Assembly: GCA_014872815.1 (NCBI GenBank)
Contig: WKFK01000008.1
Coordinates: 116,534-180,533, forward strand
Reading direction: 5' to 3'
DNA: 64,000 nt
Origin: Paracoccaceae bacterium
Lineage (GTDB): Bacteria; Pseudomonadota; Alphaproteobacteria; Rhodobacterales; Rhodobacteraceae
Translations under genes and position numbers: made by a program
The notes under the pieces: model-generated
The model's database searches: none
What the model saw: only the letters and a program-made list of their open reading frames with translations
What the model was told of the DNA's origin: nothing
In this document: in pieces, positions 50,616 to 59,812 of the stretch
How the letters are laid out: every line of letters starts with the position of its first letter
Numbering within the stretch: the first letter of the stretch is position 1

Positions 50616-50696
50616 GGTGCCTCCGGATCAGTAGGGGTGGGCGTTATGCTACACCGCCGGACGGCTGACGCCAAACCGGCGCGTGATCAAGCCGGG

Positions 50697-51779
<1,083 letters not shown>

Positions 51780-51863
51780 TCAAGCCCGGGCGGCCCTCTT
51801 ATAGGAACTCAAAAGCCATTGTGAAAGACCTGCGATCACTCAAAGGCGACATTCCGCCGCGTG

Positions 51864-51886
51864 GGGTGGCCGCATGTCAGCCACCC
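51864..51886 (-). terminator. hairpin downstream of the porin gene
   Basis: GGGTGGC (51864-51870) pairs with GCCACCC (51880-51886) around a 9-base loop, about 17 bases past the TorF-type porin stop. It has no U-tract. The rest of the 51738-51902 gap is probably the mreB promoter region, where I see no clear boxes. Confidence 0.3.
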
Positions 51887-51902
51887 GGGTGTGATTGCCT
51901 GA

Positions 51903-52541
51903 TTAGAAGGCGAATTTGAGCATGCCGACGACACCTTCGTCGTTGCCGTCGCGGCCGTGGTAGCGCATGTCGAAAGAGATGTTATCCGTGAAGGCGTATT
52001 CCGCGCCAACGTCCCAGTAATAGTCGCTGGCCGCGCCGTCATCGACGCCGTAGCGCGCCGAGGCGCGCCATCGGTCACCAATGTCGTAGCCGACCTGTGC
52101 GTAGCGGTTGTAGTTTTTGTTGCTCCAATCGTAAGCGGCGTAGCCTTTCACATACATGGCGTTGTCAAAGGTGTAGGTGAGGCCCACGGCGGCTTCGCTG
52201 CGGTCATAGCCCGCGTCGTCGTAGGATTTTCTTACTAGGCCTAGATCGTAGGCGAAGTGTTGACCGACATTGGAGCGATACCCCGTGTAAAGATCGTATT
52301 GCCATTTGTCGTCGGTGCCGAGGTCGACATTGGAGCCCCAGGCGCCTAAATAGAACCCGCTATTTTCAACCTCGACCCAGGGTTGAATGGCAAAGCCGTC
52401 AGATTGGGACACACCGGAATCGATGTAGTCTGACGTCATGTCCGCACCGTAGGACCAGTTCCAGCCCTGTGCGGCGGCGCCGGTGGCAAAGGCAAAAGGG
52501 GCACAAAGCGCGGCGGCGCAGAGGGATGTGCGATAGTTCAT
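51903..52541 (-). CDS. TorF-type putative outer-membrane porin
   Basis: A 212-residue protein with a signal peptide ending TGAAAQ near 25. Alternating aromatic strands (WNWSYGADMTSDYIDSGVSQ, WQYDLYTGYRS, GYAAYDWSNKNYNRY) fit an 8-10-stranded barrel, and the protein ends in Phe. The start of the mature part, with MTSDYxxxGxSQ, is typical of the TorF family. The solute is unknown. Single gene, divergent from rlmJ. Confidence 0.82.
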   Translation of the reverse strand: MNYRTSLCAAALCAPFAFATGAAAQGWNWSYGADMTSDYIDSGVSQSDGFAIQPWVEVENSGFYLGAWGSNVDLGTDDKWQYDLYTGYRSNVGQHFAYDLGLVRKSYDDAGYDRSEAAVGLTYTFDNAMYVKGYAAYDWSNKNYNRYAQVGYDIGDRWRASARYGVDDGAASDYYWDVGAEYAFTDNISFDMRYHGRDGNDEGVVGMLKFAF

Positions 52542-52740
52542 GGGGCTTTCCTCTCATGCGTGAGTGGTGTTTTTGTGGGACTTGTCAGTCTCTCGACCCA
52601 TGTGGCGGTCTCTCACAAGGCTTTGAAGTGGGGCGCAAAAAGCCGCTTAGACTTGGGCAGGAAATTGCAAAATCTGACGATTTTGGTGGGCCGAAAACTG
52701 CCGTCTGGGCTTTGGCGCGCGGGCAGGCTATTGAAAGCGG

Positions 52741-53532
52741 ATGCTGAGTTACCAACACATCTTCCACGCCGGCAATCTGGCCGATGTTCAGAAACACGCG
52801 CTTTTGGCCGTGATGCTGGACTATATGGGGCAAAAGCCCAAGCCGATGAGCTATCTGGAAACACACGCGGCGCGCGGAGTGTATCAGCTGGACGATGCGG
52901 CCGCTGTGAAAACCGGCGAAGCCGAGGCTGGGATCGGCAAAGTGGCCGGTTGGTTTTCAGACGATCACCCGTACAAGCGGGCTTTGATGGCGGTGCAAGA
53001 GCGGCATGGGGATATGGCCTATCCCGGCTCCCCGGCGATTGCGCAGGCGTTGTTGCGGAGTGACGACAGTATGCAGCTCTGTGAGTTGCACCCGCAGGAA
53101 GCGACAGCGTTGCGGGAGGCCATGCGTGGCAGCGGCGCGAAGGTGCATCAGAAAGACGGGTTTGAGACCGTGATGGGGATTTGCCCGCCAACGCCGCGCC
53201 GTGGTGTGCTGCTGATTGATCCGAGTTACGAGATCAAGAGTGACTACAAGACTTTGCCGGGCTGGATTGCCAATGTGCACCGCAAGTGGAACGTGGGTGT
53301 GATTGCGCTGTGGTATCCAATCCTGCGTGACGGCACCCACAAACCGATGCTTAAAGCGCTTGCCGCCAAAGATTTCCCCAAGGTCCTGCGCCATGAGGTG
53401 GCGTTTCCTCCTGCAAAAGAGGGCCATCGTATGATAGGCTCGGGCATGTTTATCCTCAACGCGCCTTACGGCTTGGAGGAGGAAGCCGCGCGGTTGACCC
53501 GGAAGTTTGCGGCGTTGAGCACGACTCTTTAG
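52741..53532 (+). CDS. rlmJ: 23S rRNA (adenine(2030)-N6)-methyltransferase
   Basis: Methylates A2030 of 23S rRNA with S-adenosylmethionine. The 263-residue protein starts LSYQHIFHAGNLADVQKH, the RlmJ opening, followed by YLETHAARGVY, and the catalytic motif is DPSYE in LLIDPSYEIKSDY, corresponding to D/NPPY. The length is normal. The 200-base gap before it (52542-52740) is shared with the divergent porin; no specific element stands out. Confidence 0.94.
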   Translation: MLSYQHIFHAGNLADVQKHALLAVMLDYMGQKPKPMSYLETHAARGVYQLDDAAAVKTGEAEAGIGKVAGWFSDDHPYKRALMAVQERHGDMAYPGSPAIAQALLRSDDSMQLCELHPQEATALREAMRGSGAKVHQKDGFETVMGICPPTPRRGVLLIDPSYEIKSDYKTLPGWIANVHRKWNVGVIALWYPILRDGTHKPMLKALAAKDFPKVLRHEVAFPPAKEGHRMIGSGMFILNAPYGLEEEAARLTRKFAALSTTL

Positions 53533-53703
53533 GTTAGGTAAACCTGTCTTTCGGCCATTTCCGGCGCATGTCGTCTACATTTGATTTGACTTGCAGGCCG
53601 TTCTTGGCAAAGCTCCTGATATTGCACCCAGATTCCTGTTTTTCGGCCTGTTTTCGAGAAGTCATATCTTGCGTGCATCTTTTTGATCAGGGAGTTTGAC
53701 GCG

Positions 53704-55278
53704 ATGGTTTTTGAACCGTTTAAGACCGTCAGAACGTTCACGGCAGCGACCGTGTTTCTGACGTCCATGGCCACTGGGCTCATGGCGCAAGACAAACCGA
53801 ATATTTTGGTGATCTGGGGGGATGATATTGGTCAGTCTAATATCTCTGCTTACACCATGGGTATGATGGGCTATCAAACGCCTAACATCGACCGCGTGGC
53901 CAATGAAGGCATGATTTTCACCGACTATTATGGTGAGCAATCTTGTACCGCGGGTCGTTCGTCTTTCATCACGGGCCAATCGGTGTTCCGCACCGGACTG
54001 TCCAAAGTGGGAATGCCGGGCGCACCGGAAGGCATGCAGGTGGAGGATCCAACCATTGCGGGTCTGCTGAAAGCGGAAGGCTATGTCACTGGGCAGTTTG
54101 GTAAAAACCACTTGGGTGACCGCGATGAAATGCTGCCAACCAACCACGGTTTTGACGAGTTTTTTGGCAACCTCTACCACCTGAACGCAGAAGAAGAGCC
54201 AGAGAACGAGGATTACCCTCAGGATCCTGAGTTCCGTGAGCGGTTTGGCCCGCGCGGTGTGATCAAGTCGTCCGCGGATGGCACAATCGAAGACACCGGT
54301 CCGCTGACCAAGAAGCGGATGGAGACCGTGGATGAAGAGACCGTTGCGGCGGCGATTGACTTCATCAAGCGTTCCAACGAGCAGGGGCAACCGTTCTTTG
54401 TTTGGTGGAGCGGCACGCGGATGCACTTCCGCACCCACGTCAAAGACGAGATGCGCCTGAAGGCGGATGAGATCGCTGGCAAACATATGGATGAGTACCA
54501 GGCAGGCATGATCGAACATGACATGCATGTTGGTCAGCTTCTGGATGTGCTGGACGAGCTTGGCATCGCCGACAATACCATTGTGCACTATTCCACCGAC
54601 AACGGGCCGCATATGAACAGCTGGCCTGATGCGGCGATGACCCCGTTCCGTGGTGAGAAGAACACCAACTGGGAAGGCGGTTGGCGGGTGCCATCCATGG
54701 TGCGTTGGCCGGGCAACATTGAAGCCGGATCGATTTCCAATGAGATCATGCACCACATGGATTGGTTGCCAACTTATCTGGCGGCGGCTGGCAATGCGGA
54801 CATTAAGGAACAATTGAAGGCTGGTGGTGTTCAGGCGATTGGTCGTGAATACAAAGTGCATCTGGATGGCTACAACTTCCTGCCGTACCTGACAGGCGAA
54901 ACGGAAGAGACCCCGCGCCGGGAGATCTTCTACTTCTCTGATGATGGCGACCTGACCGCACTGCGCTACAACGACTGGAAGGTGATCTTCCTGGAGCACC
55001 GCTATCCGCAGACCCTGCGGGCTTGGGCGGAGCCTTGGACAGAGCTGCGTATCCCGCTGTTGTTCAACCTGCGTCGTGACCCCTATGAGCGCTCCAACAT
55101 CACGTCCAACACCTATTGGGATTGGTATCTGGATCGCGTCTATCTGCTGTTGCCAGCGGCCGGGTATGTGAGCGAGTTCCTTGCAACATTTGAGGAATTC
55201 CCACCACGTCAGAAGCCAGGCAGCTTCACCATTGGCGATGCCAAGGACAAGATCTTCAGCCAGATTGGCTCCAAGTAA
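53704..55278 (+). CDS. periplasmic sulfatase (type I, formylglycine-dependent)
   Basis: A 524-residue arylsulfatase-family protein exported by a Sec signal ending ATGLMAQ near 29. The sulfatase core begins NILVIWGDDIG (Asp40, Asp41 as calcium ligands). The maturation motif CTAGR at 81-85 provides the Cys that becomes formylglycine, and GKNHLGDRD and STDNGPH hold other ligands. The substrate, perhaps a sulfated polysaccharide or small ester, is unknown. The ATG at 53704 has AGGGAG upstream. A maturase gene is not in the window. A strong terminator follows, so it may be transcribed separately from the Bat operon. Confidence 0.88.
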   Translation: MVFEPFKTVRTFTAATVFLTSMATGLMAQDKPNILVIWGDDIGQSNISAYTMGMMGYQTPNIDRVANEGMIFTDYYGEQSCTAGRSSFITGQSVFRTGLSKVGMPGAPEGMQVEDPTIAGLLKAEGYVTGQFGKNHLGDRDEMLPTNHGFDEFFGNLYHLNAEEEPENEDYPQDPEFRERFGPRGVIKSSADGTIEDTGPLTKKRMETVDEETVAAAIDFIKRSNEQGQPFFVWWSGTRMHFRTHVKDEMRLKADEIAGKHMDEYQAGMIEHDMHVGQLLDVLDELGIADNTIVHYSTDNGPHMNSWPDAAMTPFRGEKNTNWEGGWRVPSMVRWPGNIEAGSISNEIMHHMDWLPTYLAAAGNADIKEQLKAGGVQAIGREYKVHLDGYNFLPYLTGETEETPRREIFYFSDDGDLTALRYNDWKVIFLEHRYPQTLRAWAEPWTELRIPLLFNLRRDPYERSNITSNTYWDWYLDRVYLLLPAAGYVSEFLATFEEFPPRQKPGSFTIGDAKDKIFSQIGSK

Positions 55279-55296
55279 GAGTCTCAACGAGAATTC

Positions 55297-55332
55297 CCCT
55301 TCCGGCCCGCTGTGGCCGGGAGGGTTGTTTTT
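55297..55332 (+). terminator. intrinsic terminator after the sulfatase gene
   Basis: CCCTTCCGGCC (55297-55307) pairs with GGCCGGGAGGG (55314-55324, one G-T pair) around a 6-base loop, followed by TTGTTTTT. It separates the sulfatase from the HAD gene that starts 39 bases later. Confidence 0.8.
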
Positions 55333-55370
55333 GGTCTGGGGTACGGCCCCGCTGCATTTTGGATGGTCCC

Positions 55371-56363
55371 ATGACTTTGTTGACTTCGTTTAAAACAACT
55401 TGTTTGTCTTTGGCTTTGTTAGGTGCAGCCAATGTTGGTTTGGCCGATCCGTTGCCGTCTTGGCGGGGGGCTTCCAAGGACCGGATTATCGCGTTTGTCG
55501 AAGCGGTGTCTGAGGTTGGTGGCGCGGACTATGTGACGCCTGCGGATCGGATTGCGGTGTTTGACAATGACGGTACGCTTTGGGCCGAGCAGCCGATGTA
55601 TTTCCAACTGTTTTTTGCGCTCGATCGCGTGGCCAAGATTGGGGCGGAAGATCCGTCCAAGCTGACCAGCGATGTGCTGAAAGCGGCGGCTGCGGGCGAC
55701 ATGGGCGGTGTTTTGGCCGGTGGCAAAGAGGGTCTGATTGAGATTTTGGCGCTGTCCCATGCTAATCAGAGCTTGGAAGAGTTTTCTGCCGATGTGGCGG
55801 CGTGGGTTGTGGAGGCAAAGCACCCGACCACGGGGCTTGGCTATGATGAGATGACTTATCAGCCGATGGTGGAGTTGCTGCGGTATCTGCGGGATGAAGA
55901 GTTTAAGACCTATATTGTGTCCGGCGGTGGCATCGATTTTATGCGGGTCTTTGCGGAGGACGTTTATGGAATCCCGCCAGAACAAATCATTGGGTCGTCG
56001 CTGACGTCCACTTATGAAGTGATCGATGGCGTGCCGACGATCATCAAGAATGACACGTTGTTCTTCAACGATGACAAAGGCGGCAAGCCAGTTGGCATCT
56101 CGCACCACATTGGCAAAAGGCCGATCATGGCGGTAGGCAACTCTGACGGCGACTTTGAGATGCTGGAATACACCACGGCGGGCGATGGCGCGCGGCTGGG
56201 GGTTTATATCCACCACACTGATGGCGAGCGCGAATGGGCTTATGACCGGGAGGGGCACATTGGCGTGCTCAATCGCGGGTTAGATGAGGCCGAGGACCGC
56301 GGCTGGGTGCTGGTGGATATGAAAAACGAGTGGACGCGGATTTTCACCGGCGAGGCGGAGTGA
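55371..56363 (+). CDS. exported HAD-superfamily phosphatase
   Basis: A 330-residue protein with a signal peptide ending NVGLAD near 26, then a haloacid-dehalogenase domain. DNDGT at 65-69 holds the nucleophile Asp65 and Asp67, TYIVSGGG holds motif II, and AVGNSDGD is the Asp-rich motif IV. It resembles phosphoserine-phosphatase-like HAD hydrolases but works outside the cytoplasm. The ATG at 55371 has no strong ribosome-binding site. Its TGA overlaps the MoxR start (TGATG), joining it to the Bat operon and implying an envelope function. Confidence 0.82.
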   Translation: MTLLTSFKTTCLSLALLGAANVGLADPLPSWRGASKDRIIAFVEAVSEVGGADYVTPADRIAVFDNDGTLWAEQPMYFQLFFALDRVAKIGAEDPSKLTSDVLKAAAAGDMGGVLAGGKEGLIEILALSHANQSLEEFSADVAAWVVEAKHPTTGLGYDEMTYQPMVELLRYLRDEEFKTYIVSGGGIDFMRVFAEDVYGIPPEQIIGSSLTSTYEVIDGVPTIIKNDTLFFNDDKGGKPVGISHHIGKRPIMAVGNSDGDFEMLEYTTAGDGARLGVYIHHTDGEREWAYDREGHIGVLNRGLDEAEDRGWVLVDMKNEWTRIFTGEAE

Positions 56364-57358
56364 TGGCAGCACTGGATGAGATCAATGCGCTGCGCGGCCG
56401 TATGGGCGAGAGCATCATTGGCCAGCGCGATGTGATTGACCGGCTGCTGATTGGCTTGTTGGCCAATGGCAACCTGCTGCTTGAAGGGCTGCCGGGCTTG
56501 GCGAAGACCCGCGCGGTGAAGGCTTTGGCGAAGAACCTGGAGTGTGACTACTCGCGCATTCAGTTCACGCCGGACCTGTTGCCAGCGGATGTGACCGGCA
56601 CGGAGATGTATGTGCAGGGCGCGGCTGATGGGAAGCAGTTCCGGTTTCAGCCGGGGCCGATTTTTGCCAACGTCGTGTTGGCCGATGAGATCAACCGGGC
56701 GCCTGCGAAGGTGCAGGCAGCGCTGTTGGAAGCGATGGAAGAGCGGCAGGTGACGGTGGCCGGGACCACGCACCAGATGGAGCCGTTGTTCATGGTGCTG
56801 GCGACGCAGAACCCGGTGGAGCAAGAGGGGACTTATCCGCTGCCGGAAGCGCAGATGGACCGGTTCCTGATGCATGTGAACATCCTCTATCCACCTCTGG
56901 AAGATGAGATTGAAGTGATCCGGCTGGTGCGCGGTGAAGAACAGGCGCAATTGCGGGAGCAGGCAGCGGAGAAGGCGGCAAAAGCGCCGCGTGAACCGAT
57001 TTCGCAAGACGTTGTGTTCCAAGCGCGGCGTGAGATCGCGGCTCTGCATTGTGCGGAAGCGATGGAGGTCTACATGGCCACGATTGTGCAGGCCACACGC
57101 ACGCCATCGGCGTTTGGCGAGAACCTGGCCAAATGGATTGAGCTGGGCGGTAGCCCAAGGGCTTCACTGGCGCTGGATCGGTGCTCAAGGGCCCATGCCT
57201 GGATGAAGGGGCGCGACTATGTCGACCCCGAAGACATTCAGGCGATTGCGCCGGATGTGCTGCGTCACCGGTTGGCCTTGAGCTATGAGGCGCAGGGCAG
57301 CGGCGTGTCCGCCGATGACGTTGTGGCCGAATTGCTGACCTTGGTGGCGGTGCCGTAA
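56363..57358 (+). CDS. MoxR family AAA+ ATPase
   Basis: A 331-residue AAA+ chaperone-like ATPase. Walker A GLPGLAKT is at 42-49, Walker B is VVLADEINRAPAKVQ, sensor 1 lies in ATQNP and the lid domain follows. MoxR proteins remodel von Willebrand factor A (VWA) domain partners; here the VWA proteins are encoded downstream in the classic MoxR-DUF58-Bat order. The ATG overlaps the HAD stop by one base. Cytoplasmic. Confidence 0.93.
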   Translation: MAALDEINALRGRMGESIIGQRDVIDRLLIGLLANGNLLLEGLPGLAKTRAVKALAKNLECDYSRIQFTPDLLPADVTGTEMYVQGAADGKQFRFQPGPIFANVVLADEINRAPAKVQAALLEAMEERQVTVAGTTHQMEPLFMVLATQNPVEQEGTYPLPEAQMDRFLMHVNILYPPLEDEIEVIRLVRGEEQAQLREQAAEKAAKAPREPISQDVVFQARREIAALHCAEAMEVYMATIVQATRTPSAFGENLAKWIELGGSPRASLALDRCSRAHAWMKGRDYVDPEDIQAIAPDVLRHRLALSYEAQGSGVSADDVVAELLTLVAVP

Positions 57359-57370
57359 GCGGAGGACGCC

Positions 57371-58354
57371 ATGCGAAACCGTGCAGCTTTGTCGCGTGCC
57401 GGGGTGGCCCCGGATCACTCGCCTTCTGAGGTGGCGGATGATCCGCGCATTCACGTGAGCTTGCAAGGGCTGCGGGCGTTGGAGGTGGCAGCACAAGCGA
57501 TTTCCTTTTTGCCAAAACAGCCCGCGCGGTCGGCGTTACAGGGGCGGCATCGCTCGCGCATTCGCGGGCGCGGTTTGGATTTTGAAGAGCTGCGGGATTA
57601 TCTGCCGGGCGATGATGTGCGCGCGATTGACTGGAAGGTCACGGCGCGGGCGGGGTCTCCTTATGTGCGGGTTTACAACGAGGAGCGGGATCGCTCGACC
57701 TTGATTGTGGTCGATCAGCGCATGTCGATGTTTTATGGCACGGTACACAACACCAAAGCGGTAACAGCGGCGGAATGCGCGGCGATTGTGGCGCATCGGG
57801 TCGCCAAACAGGGTGACCGTGTGGGTGGTGTGGTGTTTGGGGATGCCGACATAGACGAGCTGCGCCCTGGACGGGGACGGGCGGCGGTGACGCGGTTTTT
57901 GACCTCTCTAGAAACGGCCAATCATCGGCTCACGGCGGATGCGCCAAAGGTGCCCCCGATGCCGTTTAACGATGTGCTGGCTGCGGTGGCACGGCTTGCA
58001 ACGCGGGATCATCTGGTGATTGTGATCAGTGATTTTGACGCTTGTGATGACGAGACAGAGCGACGGTTGGGCGCAATTGCGTTGCATAATGATGTGGTGC
58101 TTGGGCTGGTTGGGGACCCCAGCGCCGAAGTGGTTCCAGAGACCGGCGCGGTGACGGCCTCGGATGGTCAGAAGCAAACCTTGTTGGATTTTCAGGCGGA
58201 TGAAGTCCGGGCTGGATTGGCGCAGGTGACCGGATCACGGCGGGGACAGGTGGCCGCGTGGCAAAAGCGGATGCGCCTGTCGGTGCTGCCGTTAACGACC
58301 GCTGAAGACACGCTGGCGCAGGTGGTACGGTTGTTGGGAGGGCGGGGGCGATGA
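57371..58354 (+). CDS. DUF58 domain protein
   Basis: A 327-residue protein with the DUF58 signature GRGLDFEELRDYLPGDDVR (about 62-80) followed by AIDWKVTARAG and VRVYNEERDR. The C-terminal half is a VWA-like domain (VVDQRMSMF; the DxSxS motif is degenerate). DUF58 proteins nearly always follow MoxR and are thought to bind it. The N-terminus lacks the transmembrane segments some relatives have, so this one looks cytoplasmic. It begins 12 bases after the MoxR stop. Confidence 0.88.
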   Translation: MRNRAALSRAGVAPDHSPSEVADDPRIHVSLQGLRALEVAAQAISFLPKQPARSALQGRHRSRIRGRGLDFEELRDYLPGDDVRAIDWKVTARAGSPYVRVYNEERDRSTLIVVDQRMSMFYGTVHNTKAVTAAECAAIVAHRVAKQGDRVGGVVFGDADIDELRPGRGRAAVTRFLTSLETANHRLTADAPKVPPMPFNDVLAAVARLATRDHLVIVISDFDACDDETERRLGAIALHNDVVLGLVGDPSAEVVPETGAVTASDGQKQTLLDFQADEVRAGLAQVTGSRRGQVAAWQKRMRLSVLPLTTAEDTLAQVVRLLGGRGR

Positions 58355-58836
58355 GCGAGGAAGCTGCCGCAGCCGTGGACAATGACAGTCTCGTTGGGCT
58401 GATCAATCAGCTTGCCGAAGTACCGGACCCGGCGCCGGTGTCGATGGTGCCACAGACGGCCGGGTGGCTGGTGTTGGCAGGGATTGTCTTGGCTGTTGCA
58501 GCTTGGCGCGGCTGGCGTATGTGGCAGCATTATCGGGCCAATGCTTATAGGCGGGCGGCGTTGAAGGCTTTGGAGCGGGCCGCAGACGATCCGGTGGCTG
58601 TCTCGGGCATTTTGAAACGCGCGGCGATGGTGGCCTATGGGCGGCGGCGCGTGGCTGGGTTGAGTGGTCAGGCCTGGGTGGCGTTTTTGGCGGAGACCGG
58701 CGCGGGAGAGTTTGGGGATACTACTTTGGCGCGCGCGGCCTATCAGAGAGTTCCGGCGGCTGCTGATCCGCAGTTGCTGGCGGCGGCCCGGACTTGGATC
58801 ACCTCGCACAAGACACCGGAGGCGGCGGATGTTTGA
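58351..58836 (+). CDS. DUF4381 small membrane protein
   Basis: A 161-residue protein with a short acidic N-terminus, LVGLINQLAEVPDPAP near 10-25, one transmembrane helix (about 33-53, VPQTAGWLVLAGIVLAVAAW) and a basic helical C-domain. DUF4381 is known only from Bat-type operons. It overlaps DUF58 by 4 bases and BatA by 8 bases, so translation is tightly coupled. It might bridge the cytoplasmic MoxR/DUF58 pair and the membrane VWA proteins (inference). Confidence 0.82.
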   Translation: MSEEAAAAVDNDSLVGLINQLAEVPDPAPVSMVPQTAGWLVLAGIVLAVAAWRGWRMWQHYRANAYRRAALKALERAADDPVAVSGILKRAAMVAYGRRRVAGLSGQAWVAFLAETGAGEFGDTTLARAAYQRVPAAADPQLLAAARTWITSHKTPEAADV

Positions 58837-59812
58837 GCTGAGCCATCCTTGGGTGCTGTTGCTGCTCCCTTTGCCGCTGATCTGGCGGCGGGTGGTGCCG
58901 CCGTTTCGCCAACGCCAGGATGCGCTGCGGGTGCCGTTTTTTGATCAGATCGCGGAGGCCGCCGGGCTGACCGTGCAGGACGGCGCTGCGATTGTGGCTC
59001 ATAAGCGGCGGGCGCTGATTGGCGGCGGCCTGATGTGGGGGCTGCTGGTGTTGGCCTTGGTGGGGCCGGTGCGGCTGGGACCACCTCAGGAGATCTCCAA
59101 GGCGACGCGGGATGTGATCCTGGCGATTGACATATCCGGCAGCATGGACACGCGGGACTTTCCCGGTGCGGACGGCAAGCCTGTGCAACGGCTGGCGGCG
59201 GTACAAGAGGTGGTTGAGGCCTTTCTTGCGGATCGCTCCGGCGACCGCGTGGCACTGATTGTATTTGGCACGCGGGCTTATGTGCAGGCGCCTTTGACCG
59301 AAGATTTGGACACGGTGCGGGCGTTGTTGGCGCAGACCGAGGTGGGCATGGCTGGGCCGCACACGGCGTTGGGCGACTCCATTGGGTTGGCGATCAACAC
59401 GTTCGAGGCCAGCGAAATTGAAGAGCGGCTGTTGATCCTGCTGTCGGATGGCAACGACACGGCGAGCCGGATGAGCCCGGTGAATGCGGCCGAGATTGCG
59501 CGGGACAAAGGCGTACACATGTTTGCGATCGGTGTCGGGGACCCGGAGGCCAGCGGCGAGGATCGGCTGGATATGGCGTTGCTGAGCACCTTGGCGCAAC
59601 GCACTGGGGGGGATGCGTATTTTGCTGCGGATGCGGCGGCGTTGGATAGCATCTACGATGAGATTGACGCGCTGAACCCGCAGGAGGTCGAGACGTTAAG
59701 TTGGCGGCCACAACAGGACTTGGCGCATTGGCCTTTGATGGCGGCGCTGGCGATAGGGTTGATCTTGCTGATGTCGCTTTGGCTGCGAGATCACGGGAAG
59801 GCGCGGGCATGA
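58829..59812 (+). CDS. batA: BatA-type VWA membrane protein
   Basis: A 327-residue VWA-domain protein. Transmembrane helices lie near residues 5-20 (HPWVLLLLPLPLIW) and 62-80, and again at the C-terminus (ALAIGLILLMSLWL). The VWA domain has an intact metal site, DISGSMDTRD at 101-110 (DxSxS) with LLSDGND later. BatA is required for aerotolerance in Bacteroides, but the mechanism is unknown. The ATG at 58829 is chosen from the helix pattern; the longer frame runs through DUF4381. Confidence 0.88.
   Translation: MFELSHPWVLLLLPLPLIWRRVVPPFRQRQDALRVPFFDQIAEAAGLTVQDGAAIVAHKRRALIGGGLMWGLLVLALVGPVRLGPPQEISKATRDVILAIDISGSMDTRDFPGADGKPVQRLAAVQEVVEAFLADRSGDRVALIVFGTRAYVQAPLTEDLDTVRALLAQTEVGMAGPHTALGDSIGLAINTFEASEIEERLLILLSDGNDTASRMSPVNAAEIARDKGVHMFAIGVGDPEASGEDRLDMALLSTLAQRTGGDAYFAADAAALDSIYDEIDALNPQEVETLSWRPQQDLAHWPLMAALAIGLILLMSLWLRDHGKARA

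Noticed and set aside
53662-55287. 541-codon open frame opposite the sulfatase
   Set aside because: The sulfatase has its signal peptide and CTAGR motif; the antisense frame has no domain-like features.
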